This document shows positions 8,406 to 18,528 of a stretch of DNA of 64,000 nt, one piece after another. This DNA is from Rubripirellula reticaptiva. GTDB taxonomy: Bacteria > Planctomycetota > Planctomycetia > Pirellulales > Pirellulaceae. Positions within the stretch are counted from its first letter, which is position 1. Every line of letters begins with the position of its first letter. The stretch covers positions 498,074 through 562,073 of the forward strand of contig NZ_SJPX01000006.1 in assembly GCF_007860175.1 (NCBI RefSeq), in the 5' to 3' direction. The notes under the pieces were generated by a model. It made no database searches and had not been told where the DNA came from. It saw only the letters and a list, made by a program, of their open reading frames with translations. The translations under genes and the position numbers were made by a program.

Positions 8406-10820
8406 TTGCCAATCACACACGAGGACATAGCCATCTCCACCTTTGATCCTCAACCTCCGAAGCCGCACTCACTCGGCGACGATCCTGGTCAGCCCCAACG
8501 CACTTCCATCGAATCATCCGAGGCGATGATGCGTGCGATCGTCGACGGTGCCGTCGATGGAATCATTACGATTGATCAACAAGGAATGATTGAATCCTGT
8601 AATCCATCGGGCCTTTGCATGTTCGGCTATGAGGCTTCGGAACTGATCGGTCAAAACGTGAGTTGCTTGATGCCGAAGACTTTCGCCGTCGATCACGATC
8701 GCCATCTCTCCGATTATGCGCGTACCGGGGAAAAGAAGATCATAGGCGTTGGACGCGAACTGGTCGGCCAAAAGAAAGATGGAACCACCTTTCCAATGAA
8801 ACTTTCGATCAGCGAGATTCGTGTCAGTGGTCGAAGACTGTATGTAGGCATCGTTCATGACCTGACCGAACGCGACCGCTTGCAGAGTCAACTGCGTGGT
8901 CGCAATCGCGTACTAGAGAATCTGGCGAAGGGCCAGTCCCTGGAAGAAGTGCTGGGCGACTTGATCGAGGTTGGCGGGGCATCGCGGCCAGATCTGATCG
9001 GTTCCGTTCACGTGCTGGATCAACGAACCGGCTGTTTGCGGCATGGAGCGTCACGACGTCTGCCCGCATTCTATTTGGAAGCGATCGACGGCATTGTCCC
9101 CGGCCCAAAGGTCGGTTCGTGCGGAACGTCAGCGTTTACCGGCCAGCGAGTGATTGTCGAAGACATCAATACCGATCCGTTATGGGAAGATTATCGTGAT
9201 TTGGCCGTACGCGCGAACTTGCGAGCGTGTTGGTCGGAACCGATATTTGATTCAAGCAAAAAGATTGTCGGTACGTTTGCCATTTACTATACCGAGCCTC
9301 GGACGCCAGACACCACCGATCTCGATTTCGTCCTAGACTCCGCGAAACTGGCAGCGATCGCAATCGAACGGGCATGCTCAGACGACATGCTACGTCAGAT
9401 GGCGACGATCCTCGATTCAACCGAAGATGCCATCATTTTGAAGAATCTCGACGGCGTTATCGAGAAATGGAACGAAGGTGCCGAACGTCTCTACGGCTTT
9501 TCGAACGACGAGGCCGTTGGCCAGTCGATCAAGATGCTTATACCGGAAGACCGAACCTACGAACTCGACGCAAACGCCGAGCGGCTTCGGCAGGGCGAAA
9601 GAATCGAGCACTTTGAAACCGTACGCGTGACCAAGGATGGGCGCCGCATCCATGTATCGTCGTCAATCTCGCCTGTTCGGGACTCCGCAGGAAACTTGTC
9701 GCACGTCGTAGAAATTCAAAATGACATCTCGTATCGCAAACGCTCTGAAGCAATCATTCGAGAGAATGAACGCAAGTTATCGACTTTGTTAAACAGTCTG
9801 CCGGGCGCGGTTTTCCGCGTCGCCAACGATGGCGACTTTACTTTTGAGTTCGTGAGTGACGGATGTTTGGAAGTATTTGGATACGCAGCATCCGAACTGA
9901 CAAATGCAAGAATGGTCATTCTTCCCGAGGACATGCCCAAAGTGTCGGATACGATCGCTCGCAGCCTAGAAGAACGCAAACCTTTTGATTATGTCCACCG
10001 AATTCGTCATCGAAACGGCGAAATCCGATGGGTTTGGCCGAAGGGACAAGGTGTATACGACGACAACGGTGAATTGTTGGCGATCGAAGGGTTCATCTCC
10101 GACGTAACCGAACTGCATGAATCTCGCGAACAACTTGTTCAGTCTGGTCGACTCGCCGCAGTCGGACAAATGATTTCCGCCATCGCGCACGAAAGCCGTA
10201 ACGCGCTGCAGAGAATCCAAGTCGGAACCGACATGCTTGAATTAGAGTTTGGTGACGACTCCGACGCGCATGATGATCTCCAGCGAATCAACCGCGCCAA
10301 GGATGACTTGCTTCATCTCTTTGAAGACCTTCGCACCTATGCAGCGCCCATCCAACTTGACGTTTGCCCAACGAACGTCGCCGAAGTATGGCAACAAGCC
10401 TGGACCAATCTGGAGGTGTCACGCGCAGGCCGCAACGTAGAACTTATTGAGGAGTCGTGCGATGTTGACTTGACATGTTGTATTGACGCGTTTCGTATCC
10501 AACAAGTTTTTCGCAATCTCTTCGAGAACGCGTTGGCCGCATGCAGTGATCCGGCACGAATCATCGTTTCTTGTCATGATTCAGATCTCGAAGGTGCGCA
10601 GGACGTGTGCATTACCGTGCGCGATAACGGTCCCGGATTATCGGACGAACAGAAAAAGCGGATATTTGAGGCCTTCTTCAAGACAAAGTCGAAAGGCACT
10701 GGGTTAGGCATGGCAATTGCTCAACGTATCGTTCAAGCACATCAGGGGAAAATTGCGGTTACAGAAGCCAAGGATGGCGGAGCCGAGTTCCTGATCATTT
10801 TGCCACGGATATTTAAGTGA
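8406..10820 (+). CDS. PAS(FixL-like)-GAF-PAS-PAS sensor histidine kinase
   Basis: An 804-residue soluble kinase. PAS1 (about 40-155) resembles the haem PAS of FixL: H97 aligns with the proximal haem histidine (His200 of B. japonicum FixL) and R117 in KIIGVGR aligns with Arg220, which controls O2 signalling. The flanking KKDGTTFPMKLSISE is also FixL-like. A GAF domain (about 175-322), PAS2 (about 328-447) and PAS3 (about 452-572) follow. The HisKA domain has H595 in AIAHESRNALQ. The HATPase domain has NLFENALAA, VRDNGPGLS and GTGLGMAIAQRIV. The start is TTG, uncertain. Its stop overlaps the GTG of the receiver gene (GTGA). Haem binding is inferred by alignment from memory. Confidence 0.92.
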   Translation: MPITHEDIAISTFDPQPPKPHSLGDDPGQPQRTSIESSEAMMRAIVDGAVDGIITIDQQGMIESCNPSGLCMFGYEASELIGQNVSCLMPKTFAVDHDRHLSDYARTGEKKIIGVGRELVGQKKDGTTFPMKLSISEIRVSGRRLYVGIVHDLTERDRLQSQLRGRNRVLENLAKGQSLEEVLGDLIEVGGASRPDLIGSVHVLDQRTGCLRHGASRRLPAFYLEAIDGIVPGPKVGSCGTSAFTGQRVIVEDINTDPLWEDYRDLAVRANLRACWSEPIFDSSKKIVGTFAIYYTEPRTPDTTDLDFVLDSAKLAAIAIERACSDDMLRQMATILDSTEDAIILKNLDGVIEKWNEGAERLYGFSNDEAVGQSIKMLIPEDRTYELDANAERLRQGERIEHFETVRVTKDGRRIHVSSSISPVRDSAGNLSHVVEIQNDISYRKRSEAIIRENERKLSTLLNSLPGAVFRVANDGDFTFEFVSDGCLEVFGYAASELTNARMVILPEDMPKVSDTIARSLEERKPFDYVHRIRHRNGEIRWVWPKGQGVYDDNGELLAIEGFISDVTELHESREQLVQSGRLAAVGQMISAIAHESRNALQRIQVGTDMLELEFGDDSDAHDDLQRINRAKDDLLHLFEDLRTYAAPIQLDVCPTNVAEVWQQAWTNLEVSRAGRNVELIEESCDVDLTCCIDAFRIQQVFRNLFENALAACSDPARIIVSCHDSDLEGAQDVCITVRDNGPGLSDEQKKRIFEAFFKTKSKGTGLGMAIAQRIVQAHQGKIAVTEAKDGGAEFLIILPRIFK

Positions 10821-11194
10821 TACCTCCCTTACGAATTGCCATTGCCGACGACGAAGCCGATATACGGCAGTACTTTCGTCGGCTCTTGCCTCGACTCGGC
10901 TATCGGTTGGTTGGTGAAGCGCAGAACGGTCTCGAGCTGGTGAAACTTTGTCTTAGTGAAAAGCCCGATCTCGTCATCACCGACGTGATGATGCCTGAGA
11001 TGTCGGGTATCGAAGCGGCAGTGGAAATCAATAAGACGCAAAACGTTCCTGTCATCATTTTGTCGTCCCACGAACGACCGAGCTGCGAAGACGAAGGACA
11101 GACAGAAACCACCGGCATCATCGACTATCTTCAAAAGCCCGTGAGCCTATCCGACCTGAAAGCAGCCATCCTACGGGCCTGCCCCGCAGCGTGA
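10817..11194 (+). CDS. Single-domain CheY-like response regulator
   Basis: A 125-residue receiver without output domain. It has D11-D12, phospho-acceptor D56 (LVITDVMMPEMSG), the conserved Ser in IILSSHERP and Lys in YLQKPVS. It starts with GTG overlapping the TGA of the upstream kinase, so the two are translationally coupled and probably form a pair. It may act as a phosphate sink or intermediate between this kinase and the divergent sigma-54 regulator, or dock on another protein. Confidence 0.92.
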   Translation: MIPPLRIAIADDEADIRQYFRRLLPRLGYRLVGEAQNGLELVKLCLSEKPDLVITDVMMPEMSGIEAAVEINKTQNVPVIILSSHERPSCEDEGQTETTGIIDYLQKPVSLSDLKAAILRACPAA

Positions 11195-11444
11195 GTGACT
11201 AGCATGTCTGACTCTTGTGCGCACCCGTCGCAAAAAATTTCCACTATCCGGCATGTGAAACGAAATTGATGCGTGGACAAGAAATGTTTTGCGTTCAACA
11301 GACAAGACAGTTCGAAACGTCTACTGCTCGATGATCCTTTGAACTATTTGCTTTCTCTTCTTCTGTACTTCGCGACGTATCGGAAACGTCGACTACTGCG
11401 GCGGTTCAACAGATAAGGATTTCCTTCTCGTTGTAGCTAGGCAT

Positions 11445-12029
11445 TCATGATTCGTTTCCACCGTTCCATGACTCGATCGCTGGCACGTTGCTGTCTTCGT
11501 GTTGGTAACACAGGATGCTCAGCGATGCTGTGTTAAGAATCAGATGCTCGCCGACTTGAACAGGCAATTCGATCCATCTTGCCCCCAGCACTCGCCCGAT
11601 GTGGCTGTGTGCAAACAAGGCAACGTTGCCATCAAGTTTCTTGAGTCGCCTGATCAGCCGATCAGCACGAGCAGAGACTTCATCAGGCATTTCGCCACCG
11701 GGACATCCATCGCGAAAGAGATTCCAATCAGGCCGTTGCGTGTCGACATCTGCATGCGTTTGCCCTTCATAGTCGCCATTGTCCCATTCAATCAGATCGG
11801 GCTCCGTCTCGGCGCCTTCGCTGCAAGCAGCCAGTTCGCAAGTCTGGCGGGCTCGCTTAAGCGGACTGACTAATACGTGGTCAAACGTGATCGAACGAAT
11901 TCGCTCACCAAGTCGCCGGGCCTCTTGTTGGCCGTTTGCGGTCAAAGGAATATCAGCACGGCCAGTGTGCTGACCTGACTTGGACCACTCCGTCTCGCCG
12001 TGTCGCATGAAATATAGTCGTAGTGTCAT
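11445..12029 (-). CDS. Histidine phosphatase family protein (phosphoglycerate mutase-like)
   Basis: A 194-residue protein with the catalytic RHG motif at LYFMRHGETEWS, the second-half LVSPLKRARQTCELA and the distal histidine in ALFAHSHIGRVLGARW. These are the residues of the cofactor-independent-of-size 'histidine phosphatase' superfamily, which includes sugar phosphatases, CobC and dPGM. The short length argues for a phosphatase acting on a small phosphoester rather than the housekeeping mutase. The ATG overlaps the stop codon of a decayed HAD phosphatase gene upstream (ATGA), showing it once sat in that operon. It ends the long minus-strand gene train. Confidence 0.85.
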   Translation of the reverse strand: MTLRLYFMRHGETEWSKSGQHTGRADIPLTANGQQEARRLGERIRSITFDHVLVSPLKRARQTCELAACSEGAETEPDLIEWDNGDYEGQTHADVDTQRPDWNLFRDGCPGGEMPDEVSARADRLIRRLKKLDGNVALFAHSHIGRVLGARWIELPVQVGEHLILNTASLSILCYQHEDSNVPAIESWNGGNES

Positions 12030-12325
12030 TGTTCATTCCTGTTGTCTTCCAAACAAACCACGATCGCTTCGACGACCCGCTTGGTTTGCTGTGGGTATTT
12101 GACTTGGATCGATACCACACCAGCCTATTTTGCTGGGTAGTCATTTGCGTCTGGAAACAGGGCATCGCCGACGAAGATCATTTCGCTGAATTGAACGCCA
12201 AAAATTTCGCGAATCTTCCGGATGCTATACGCTTTGTCGGTGCCCTTCTTGGTCACGTCAATGGACGAGATGCCTCCGAGCCAGATAGAGTACTGAGGCA
12301 ACGATTCATCCAGTTTAACTTTCAT
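12026..12325 (-). pseudogene. 3' remnant of a HAD-superfamily phosphatase (PMM/SPP-like)
   Basis: Only the C-terminal third is present: SIDVTKKGTDKAYSIRKI, then EMIFVGDALFPDANDYPAK. An in-frame TAG follows, after which the homologous tail (AGVVSIQVKYPQQTKRVVEA) runs on to TGA. The KGTDKAYGI and VGDALFPGGNDYP patterns are those of HAD-IIB sugar phosphatases or phosphomannomutase-like enzymes. The catalytic DxDGT half is missing. The remnant abuts an aldolase remnant in the same frame, so one deletion probably joined the two genes. Confidence 0.8.
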
Positions 12326-12828
12326 CTATTTTCGTTTTGCAAATTTCGCATCGCAATGCTCTTTCGCTTCGATGCAACCGTAGTTGGATCTTCCATCGCC
12401 GATGGTGATGACCGCGAGCCACTTGGCAATGCCAGCCTCGTCTGTGCGCACACTGCCAGCCGTCTTCGTTAACCGTCCACCCGTTCCGTGATCTTCTCAC
12501 CCGAATGCCGAGCCAAGTCTTTGGTGCACGTGTCCACTTTAATGCCAGGAATGATGCCGGTTACGGCGAGGGCTTTGGCAAAACGGAGTTTCGTCGGTCA
12601 AAGCTGGCGGATGGTTTATTCATCGACGATCATGCCACTAATGCAATCACTCAAACCCCGGGTCGTGACGATCATATCGCGGTAGTCATGACGGCGTTTC
12701 TCCATTTGCGGGATGCCTTGTGCCGAAAATCGTTTGCTGCAAGTCGCATCATTTTCATCCATCGCCAGCATTCCCTTGCCGTCGGCGAACATCGCTTTTG
12801 CGGTTTCAATCCGCCGTTTGACAGTCAT
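12326..12828 (-). pseudogene. 5' remnant of class I fructose-bisphosphate aldolase
   Basis: The ATG-started frame reads [20 protein letters not shown], then the family's RRHDYRDMIVTT and SGMIVDE, and hits TAA. It continues through TIRQ, a TGA, FAKALAVTGIIPGIKVDT, KDLARHSGEKITE, another stop, and AKWLAVITIGDG before a TAG. This is the first half of a class I aldolase in order, with at least three stops and some frame changes. The Schiff-base lysine half is lost. The start overlaps the end of the phosphoketolase gene by 23 bases. Confidence 0.88.
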
Positions 12829-15214
12829 TGATTGCAATTTCCTTGCTCCATTTCCACTCGCGAATCTCCGGCATGTCGAGGCCGTGTTTGCGGATATACG
12901 TGTAGTGTTCTTGCAGCTTGTCGATGAGTTGTTTTTTCAATCGAGCGCCCGCATTGCCGGTCTGCGGCAAGCGGTCGATGGTGTCCATCACCAGATGAAA
13001 CCGGTCGAGATCATTCAGAACAGTCATGTCGAAGGTCGTCGTGATCGTCCCTTCTTCCTTGTAGCCGCGAACATGTAAATTTGTGTGATTGGTTCGTCTG
13101 TAGGTCAGCTGGTGAATCAATGACGGATAACCGTGAAAGGCAAAGATGATCGGCTTGTCGCAAGTGAACAACGCGTCAAAATCTTTATCACTCAGCCCGT
13201 GTGGATGTTCGGATGCCGGTTGCAACTTCATTAGGTCAACGACGTTCACAACGCGAACTTTCAGGTCGGGCAAGTGTTCCCGCAGAATAGAAACCGCGGC
13301 CAAGGTCTCAAGCGTCGGCACGTCACCACAGCAAGCCATGACGACATCCGGTTCGGCGTCGCCATCGTTGCTCGCCCAATCCCATTTGCCGATGCCAGCG
13401 GTGCAGTGCTTGACCGCGTCCTCCATTGACAACCACTGAGGTGCTTTGTATTTACCCGCAACGACCACATTTACATAGTCTCGACTCCGCAAACAGTGAT
13501 CCCACACGGACAGCAAACAATTCGCGTCGGGCGGCAGATAGATACGAACCACTGACGCTTTCTTGTTCGCGACGTGGTCGATGAATCCCGGGTCTTGATG
13601 CGTGAAGCCGTTGTGAGCTTGCTGCCAAACGTGCGAAGCGAGCAGATAGTTCAGCGACGCAATCTTTTCACGCCACGGTATTTCGGCTGTGATTTTGAGC
13701 CACTTTGCGTGTTGGTTGAACATCGAATCAATGATGTGAATGAACGCTTCGTAACTGTTGAAGAGCCCGTGTCTGCCCGTCAGCAGGTAGCCCTCAAGCC
13801 ATCCTTCGCATTGATGCTCGCTGAGCATTTCCATGACACGCCCGTCATTGTCCAAGAACTCGTCATTGTCTTTTGTGCGAGCTTCCCACTGCCGATCTGT
13901 GACTTCAAAGACCGAGTTCAAGCGATTGGAAAGAGTTTCATCCGGCCCGAAGATGCGAAAGTTTCGTTGCTTGCGATTGAGCTTGACGACGTCGCGAAGA
14001 AACTCACCCAGGACGTGCGTGTCAGCGGCTTCTACAGCACCAGGAGCCGGCACCTCAACCGCATGCTTCCTGAAATCTGGCATGATCAGATCCTTTAACA
14101 GCAATCCGCCATTGGCGTGTGGATTGGCTCCCATCCGCCGCGCTCCAACCGGAGCCAATTCGGCTAGCTCCTCAAACAATCGCCCCTGTTCATCGAATAG
14201 CTCTTCCGGTCGGTAGCTCTTCATCCATTCTTCAAGTTGTTCCAGATGTCCCGGGTGATCATCGTCAATGTGCAGTGGCACTTGATGTGCCCGGAAGGTT
14301 CCTTCGACTTGCAAGCCATCAACGAATTTTGGCCCGGTCCAACCCTTAGGCGAATTGAGCACAATCATCGGCCACCGTGGTCGGGACGCATCGTCGTTAT
14401 CGCGTGCATTTGATTGAATGTCGCGAATTTCTTCAATCACCTTGTCCATCACCTGTGCCATCTGCTTGTGCATCGTCTCAGGATCGTCGCCTTCGACGAA
14501 ATACGGCTTCCACCCACAGCCCTTGAAGAACTGTTTCAATTCCTTATGAGGGATGCGGGCAAAGACCGTTGGATTCGCGATCTTGTATCCGTTCAAATGC
14601 AAGATTGGCAGGACAACGCCATCGGTGATCGGGTTAAGGAATTTGTTCGAGTGCCAAGACGTGGCAAGCGGCCCAGTTTCCGCTTCGCCGTCTCCTACCA
14701 CACAGGCCGCGATCAAATCCGGATTATCAAACACCGCCCCAAAAGCATGGCTGAGCGAGTAGCCAAGTTCGCCACCTTCATGGATCGAACCAGGACATTC
14801 GGGCGAAACGTGGCTGGGGATACCACCAGGAAATGAAAACTGTTTGAACAGTTTTTTCAGTCCAGCTTCATCCCGCGTGATCTCGGGGTAGACTTCGCTA
14901 TAGGTCCCTTCGAGATACGTGTTCCCAACGATTGCTGGCCCGCCATGCCCGGGACCGGAGACGTAAAACATGTTTAAATCGAACGCTTGAATCACACGAT
15001 TCAAATGCACATAAATGAAGTTCTGGCCCGGCGTCGTCCCCCAGTGGCCGAGCAGTGTTGGCTTTACATGCGATCGCTCCAGCGGTCGCTTCAGCAGCGG
15101 GTTGTCGTACAAATAGATCTGGCCAACCGACAAGTAGTTTGCCGCGCGCCAGTAGGCATCCATCTTGTGCAGCAGTTCGGGTGTGATTTTTCGTTCTTGT
15201 TGCAGCGCAGCCAT
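12806..15214 (-). CDS. xfp: Phosphoketolase (xylulose-5-P / fructose-6-P)
   Basis: Thiamine-diphosphate enzyme of 802 residues, the normal family length. It cleaves xylulose-5-phosphate and often fructose-6-phosphate with phosphate to acetyl phosphate plus a sugar phosphate. Family signatures are visible throughout: [44 protein letters not shown], the ThDP motif [19 protein letters not shown], and [11 protein letters not shown]. It starts at ATG and lies 109 bp after glgP on the same strand, so glycogen-derived hexose phosphate can feed it directly. A class I aldolase gene followed it but is now broken. Confidence 0.97.
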   Translation of the reverse strand: MAALQQERKITPELLHKMDAYWRAANYLSVGQIYLYDNPLLKRPLERSHVKPTLLGHWGTTPGQNFIYVHLNRVIQAFDLNMFYVSGPGHGGPAIVGNTYLEGTYSEVYPEITRDEAGLKKLFKQFSFPGGIPSHVSPECPGSIHEGGELGYSLSHAFGAVFDNPDLIAACVVGDGEAETGPLATSWHSNKFLNPITDGVVLPILHLNGYKIANPTVFARIPHKELKQFFKGCGWKPYFVEGDDPETMHKQMAQVMDKVIEEIRDIQSNARDNDDASRPRWPMIVLNSPKGWTGPKFVDGLQVEGTFRAHQVPLHIDDDHPGHLEQLEEWMKSYRPEELFDEQGRLFEELAELAPVGARRMGANPHANGGLLLKDLIMPDFRKHAVEVPAPGAVEAADTHVLGEFLRDVVKLNRKQRNFRIFGPDETLSNRLNSVFEVTDRQWEARTKDNDEFLDNDGRVMEMLSEHQCEGWLEGYLLTGRHGLFNSYEAFIHIIDSMFNQHAKWLKITAEIPWREKIASLNYLLASHVWQQAHNGFTHQDPGFIDHVANKKASVVRIYLPPDANCLLSVWDHCLRSRDYVNVVVAGKYKAPQWLSMEDAVKHCTAGIGKWDWASNDGDAEPDVVMACCGDVPTLETLAAVSILREHLPDLKVRVVNVVDLMKLQPASEHPHGLSDKDFDALFTCDKPIIFAFHGYPSLIHQLTYRRTNHTNLHVRGYKEEGTITTTFDMTVLNDLDRFHLVMDTIDRLPQTGNAGARLKKQLIDKLQEHYTYIRKHGLDMPEIREWKWSKEIAINDCQTAD

Positions 15215-15323
15215 GGTTAGGTTCCCTGTTTTTGATACCGGAGTTCGTTGTGACTTTCGACGTCAGTTGACTGATACTCGTTTCGAGTCGTGCAACGCTT
15301 TGTCGGTTGATAGAATTCGCCAC

Positions 15324-17873
15324 TCATCGCTGCCACCGGATCAGATCGAGTTCCAATGGAACACTAACGCTGTCATGGTTCGGTACAATGCGTGGTGTGA
15401 AGTGGGCGGGCGGGCGTGTTGCTCTGACGGATACGTGATAAGTCGCCCAGTGTGACTCTGTTTCATCGGGCGTTTCTGTTCGAGACATCGCTTGTCGAAC
15501 GGATGCTTCGTCAGAAACTGCGTTGGCGTATATCTCCACTCGCACAGAGTTCGGATCCAGCCCATCGAAGAAAACATCGACTTCAAAAACATGCTCTTCA
15601 TCGGTGGACTCTACTCGCACGTCGCCGAACTTCAGGGAGGACCACTTGTCACGAAGCGAATGTTGCCAGTGAACAATATTGGTCCCTACGGTGCCGCCGA
15701 GTGCCGATCGGTTGCGATAGTCGAAGGCCGCAGGTAGGTAGTGCTCGTCGGTGTATTCACGCACTGTGCGGACGGCTGAGAACAGTGGCGTCAATTGCGA
15801 CATACTGGCCCGCATGCGTGAGAGCCATCGAGCTGGGATTCCTTGTTCGTTGCGGTCGTAAAATTCGGAGACGACTTCGTTTTCGAGCAGGCTATAGAGC
15901 TGTTCGGCCTCGAAGGCATCCCAGGCTGGATCGTCACCGTGTTCTTGACCATCGCCTATCGCCCAACCAACTTCGGGCGTGTAAGCTTCGGCCCACCAAC
16001 CATCTAGCTCGGACAAATTGATGCCGCCATTGACGAGCACTTTCATGCCGCTAGTTCCGCTGGCCTCCCAAGGACGACGAGGCGTGTTGATCCAAACGTC
16101 GACGCCTTGAACCAAGTGTTCGGCCAGCAACATGTCATAATCGCTCAAGAAGATCACGTGACTGCGCGCAATCGGGTGTCGGATGAATTCGATCCACTTG
16201 CGAATCAAGTCCTGTCCGGCAACGTCCGCAGGATGAGCCTTGCCAGCGATGATAAGTTGAACAGGACGTTCGGAGTTGGCGAGCAAACGCAATAGCCGAT
16301 CGGGGTCATGCAACAACAGGTTGGGGCGTTTGTACGTTGCGAACCGACGGGCAAAGCCGAGCGTCAAGGTGCTTGGGTCAAGCAGATGCTTGGCTGCTTC
16401 GACTTCTTCGGGCGATGAACCCGAAGCCGCCAATTGCCCCGACAATCGTTCGCGGGTGTATTCGACGAGTGAGTGCGATGAATCAACGCGGAACCGCCAT
16501 AGTTGTTCGTCGGATACGCGATAGATATCGCACTCGAGCGTTTCGCTCATTCCAAGCCAACGATTCTTTCCACACGAATGAGTCCAAAGCGCATCCGCCG
16601 CCGCCGAATCCCAACTTGGCATGTGGACGCCGTTCGTTACGTGCCGCACAGGAACTTCTTCTTCGGGCCATTTCGGGAACAGAGGCTCAAAAATGTGGCG
16701 GCTGACTTGTCCATGCAAACGACTGACACCATTAACGCTACCGCTGCCACGGATCGCCAAGTAGGCCATGTTAAATGGCTCCGAAATGTCGTTGCGATTC
16801 TGTCGACCGAGTGCGAGCAGTTCATCGACGGAAATACCCAGCCTCTGCTCGGCGTACCGACCGAGATACTGCTTGATCAAGCTTGGAGAAAACCGATCAA
16901 AACCCGCCGTCACCGCAGTATGCGTTGTGAAAAGATTTCCGGCTCGCGTCACCGCAAGTGCCACCTCGAATGACTGTCCCGATGCATCCATGTAGCTGCG
17001 TGCGCGTTCCAAGATGGCAAAGGCGGCATGGCCTTCGTTCAAGTGACATACTTCCGGTGCGATCCCAAGTGCCGCCAGCAATCGCCAGCCGCCAATGCCG
17101 AGAATCATTTCTTGTTTGAGACGTAACTCTGGTCCGCCACCATACAGTTCGCTGGTAATGCCTCGGTGTGCTGGGAAGTTTGCGGCATCATTGCTGTCTA
17201 GCAAATACAGCTTCACTCGACCAACCTGAACTTGCCAAGCTCTTAGCCACACCGAGTAGCCCGGCAACTCAATTTTCAAACGCAACCATTCGCCGTCCTC
17301 GCCCCGAAGTGGACGAATCGGCAACTGGCCAGGATCGTTGTAGGGATACAGTGCGTGCTGTTGCCCTTCGATGTCAATGGTTTGCCGAAAGTAGCCTTGT
17401 TGATAGAGCAGCCCTACCGCGACAACCGGCACGCCCAGGTCGCTGGCTGCTTTGAGTTGATCGCCGGCGACATTGCCAAGACCACCGGAATAGATTGGCA
17501 ATGCTTCACTGAGCATGAACTCCATACTAAAGTACGCGACGCAACTGAGCGGCGAGTCAGCATGCGTTTGTTGAAACCAAGCTGGTTGCTCTGCCGTTTG
17601 TCGGCGAATGCTGAGCAATCCATCAACCTTTGCACGAAAATCAACATCGCCAAGCACTTGCTCCAGTCGCTGACGTGACACCGTTTGCAGCACCACCCAC
17701 GGATTGTGCGTATTCTTCCACAATTCGGCATCCAATCGACGCCAAACTTCATCGGTCGCGTGATTCCATGATGACCGCAAGTCGAGCGCCAACTCGGCCA
17801 GCGAATCGACACCGTCAATTTCGATGGGAAAGAGATCATAGATCGGATGCACATGACGCGGGTTAACCGTCAT
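15324..17873 (-). CDS. glgP: Alpha-glucan (glycogen) phosphorylase
   Basis: A GT35 enzyme of about 849 residues that releases glucose-1-phosphate from glycogen. Visible signatures: SWNHATDEVW near the start, SMEFMLSEALPIYSGGLGNV, LNEGHAAF, and the pyridoxal-phosphate region RPWEASGTSGMKVLVNGG with its lysine, followed by NLSELDGWW. It belongs to the shorter, allosterically simple type of phosphorylase. The ATG lies two bases after the stop of the SpoIIAA-like gene, so translation is coupled; an ATG 18 bases upstream is possible but would overlap that gene. A C-terminal extension of about 130 residues (FEVDVFFDGLDPNSVRVEIY) forms a beta-rich tail. Confidence 0.95.
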   Translation of the reverse strand: MTVNPRHVHPIYDLFPIEIDGVDSLAELALDLRSSWNHATDEVWRRLDAELWKNTHNPWVVLQTVSRQRLEQVLGDVDFRAKVDGLLSIRRQTAEQPAWFQQTHADSPLSCVAYFSMEFMLSEALPIYSGGLGNVAGDQLKAASDLGVPVVAVGLLYQQGYFRQTIDIEGQQHALYPYNDPGQLPIRPLRGEDGEWLRLKIELPGYSVWLRAWQVQVGRVKLYLLDSNDAANFPAHRGITSELYGGGPELRLKQEMILGIGGWRLLAALGIAPEVCHLNEGHAAFAILERARSYMDASGQSFEVALAVTRAGNLFTTHTAVTAGFDRFSPSLIKQYLGRYAEQRLGISVDELLALGRQNRNDISEPFNMAYLAIRGSGSVNGVSRLHGQVSRHIFEPLFPKWPEEEVPVRHVTNGVHMPSWDSAAADALWTHSCGKNRWLGMSETLECDIYRVSDEQLWRFRVDSSHSLVEYTRERLSGQLAASGSSPEEVEAAKHLLDPSTLTLGFARRFATYKRPNLLLHDPDRLLRLLANSERPVQLIIAGKAHPADVAGQDLIRKWIEFIRHPIARSHVIFLSDYDMLLAEHLVQGVDVWINTPRRPWEASGTSGMKVLVNGGINLSELDGWWAEAYTPEVGWAIGDGQEHGDDPAWDAFEAEQLYSLLENEVVSEFYDRNEQGIPARWLSRMRASMSQLTPLFSAVRTVREYTDEHYLPAAFDYRNRSALGGTVGTNIVHWQHSLRDKWSSLKFGDVRVESTDEEHVFEVDVFFDGLDPNSVRVEIYANAVSDEASVRQAMSRTETPDETESHWATYHVSVRATRPPAHFTPRIVPNHDSVSVPLELDLIRWQR

Positions 17874-17875
17874 GA

Positions 17876-18235
17876 CTATTCCACAAGCCATTGGCGAGCT
17901 GATTCGATGTCGCTTTGGTCAAAGTACTTGATTTTCGCAGTCGTGAATGGCTTACAGAAAACGGCCATGCCATGTTCCCACTTCGTCTCACCAACGATCG
18001 CTAGACGTTCAATGTCGTTAAAGTGCTTTGCATCAAACTTGATGTCTTGCCACATCGCACCTGCATCCCATCCATGAAAATCATGCATGGAAAACAGTAT
18101 CCGAATCTTCCCGAACTCTTCGATCTGGCGTTCGACCGAAGGCAAGAACAATTTGTAAGCTTCTGTATCGAGCTTCCCGGTAATTCGAATCTCCAACACG
18201 TTTCCGTTTTGGACTTCGCTCAATTCGACAGACAT
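17876..18235 (-). CDS. SpoIIAA-like (STAS-fold) protein, copy 1
   Basis: A 119-residue cytoplasmic protein of the SpoIIAA-like / DUF3478 type. It has a beta start (NVLEIRITGKLDTEAYKLFL), a middle FHGWDAGAMWQDIKFDAKHF and a basic strand IERLAIVGETKWEHGMAVF. The family shares the STAS fold but lacks the anti-anti-sigma phosphorylatable serine motif. Its role is unknown; carrier or lipid binding has been discussed. It is the first gene behind a strong -24/-12 site and just before glgP. A second copy opens the ATPase train on the other strand. Confidence 0.85.
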   Translation of the reverse strand: MSVELSEVQNGNVLEIRITGKLDTEAYKLFLPSVERQIEEFGKIRILFSMHDFHGWDAGAMWQDIKFDAKHFNDIERLAIVGETKWEHGMAVFCKPFTTAKIKYFDQSDIESARQWLVE

Positions 18236-18298
18236 CTCAACACCTTCCGTTTCTTAGCGACAAATGATTGCGTCCGCTTGAACGCTGCAGAAGACTCT

Positions 18299-18314
18299 TG
18301 CAAGTTAAGTGCCA
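18299..18314 (-). promoter_or_regulatory. Sigma-54 type -24/-12 promoter before SpoIIAA-like/glgP/xfp
   Basis: On the minus strand TGGCACTTAACTTGCA matches TGGCACG-N4-TTGCW at every fixed position but one, with GG-N10-GC spacing. It is the best sigma-54 site in the window. The predicted start gives a leader of about 50 nt. A perfect dyad GCAAGC-N5-GCTTGC is centred about 100 bp upstream (18380-18396), where an activator dimer could bind. Confidence 0.75.
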
Positions 18315-18528
18315 AGAATCGAATGTCTTACTTTCAACCGTTTGCTGACGCTGGAGGGCATTTCGCTCTCTGATTCAATGCAAGCCAATTGCTTGCTGGA
18401 AACGATGTCATCCATCGCACACTCCTATGCCCATATGTGCACGGTTGCCCCACGTTCCAAAACGTCATCTTGGTCGACCTTCATTCGATAGGTCTAAATG
18501 CCGCGTCCCGTGGATGCGCCCGACGAGT

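Noticed and set aside
11195-11444. Imperfect repeats such as TTCAACAGACAAG and TTCAACAGATAAG
   Set aside because: The copies are short and diverged, and no regulatory or mobile function can be supported.
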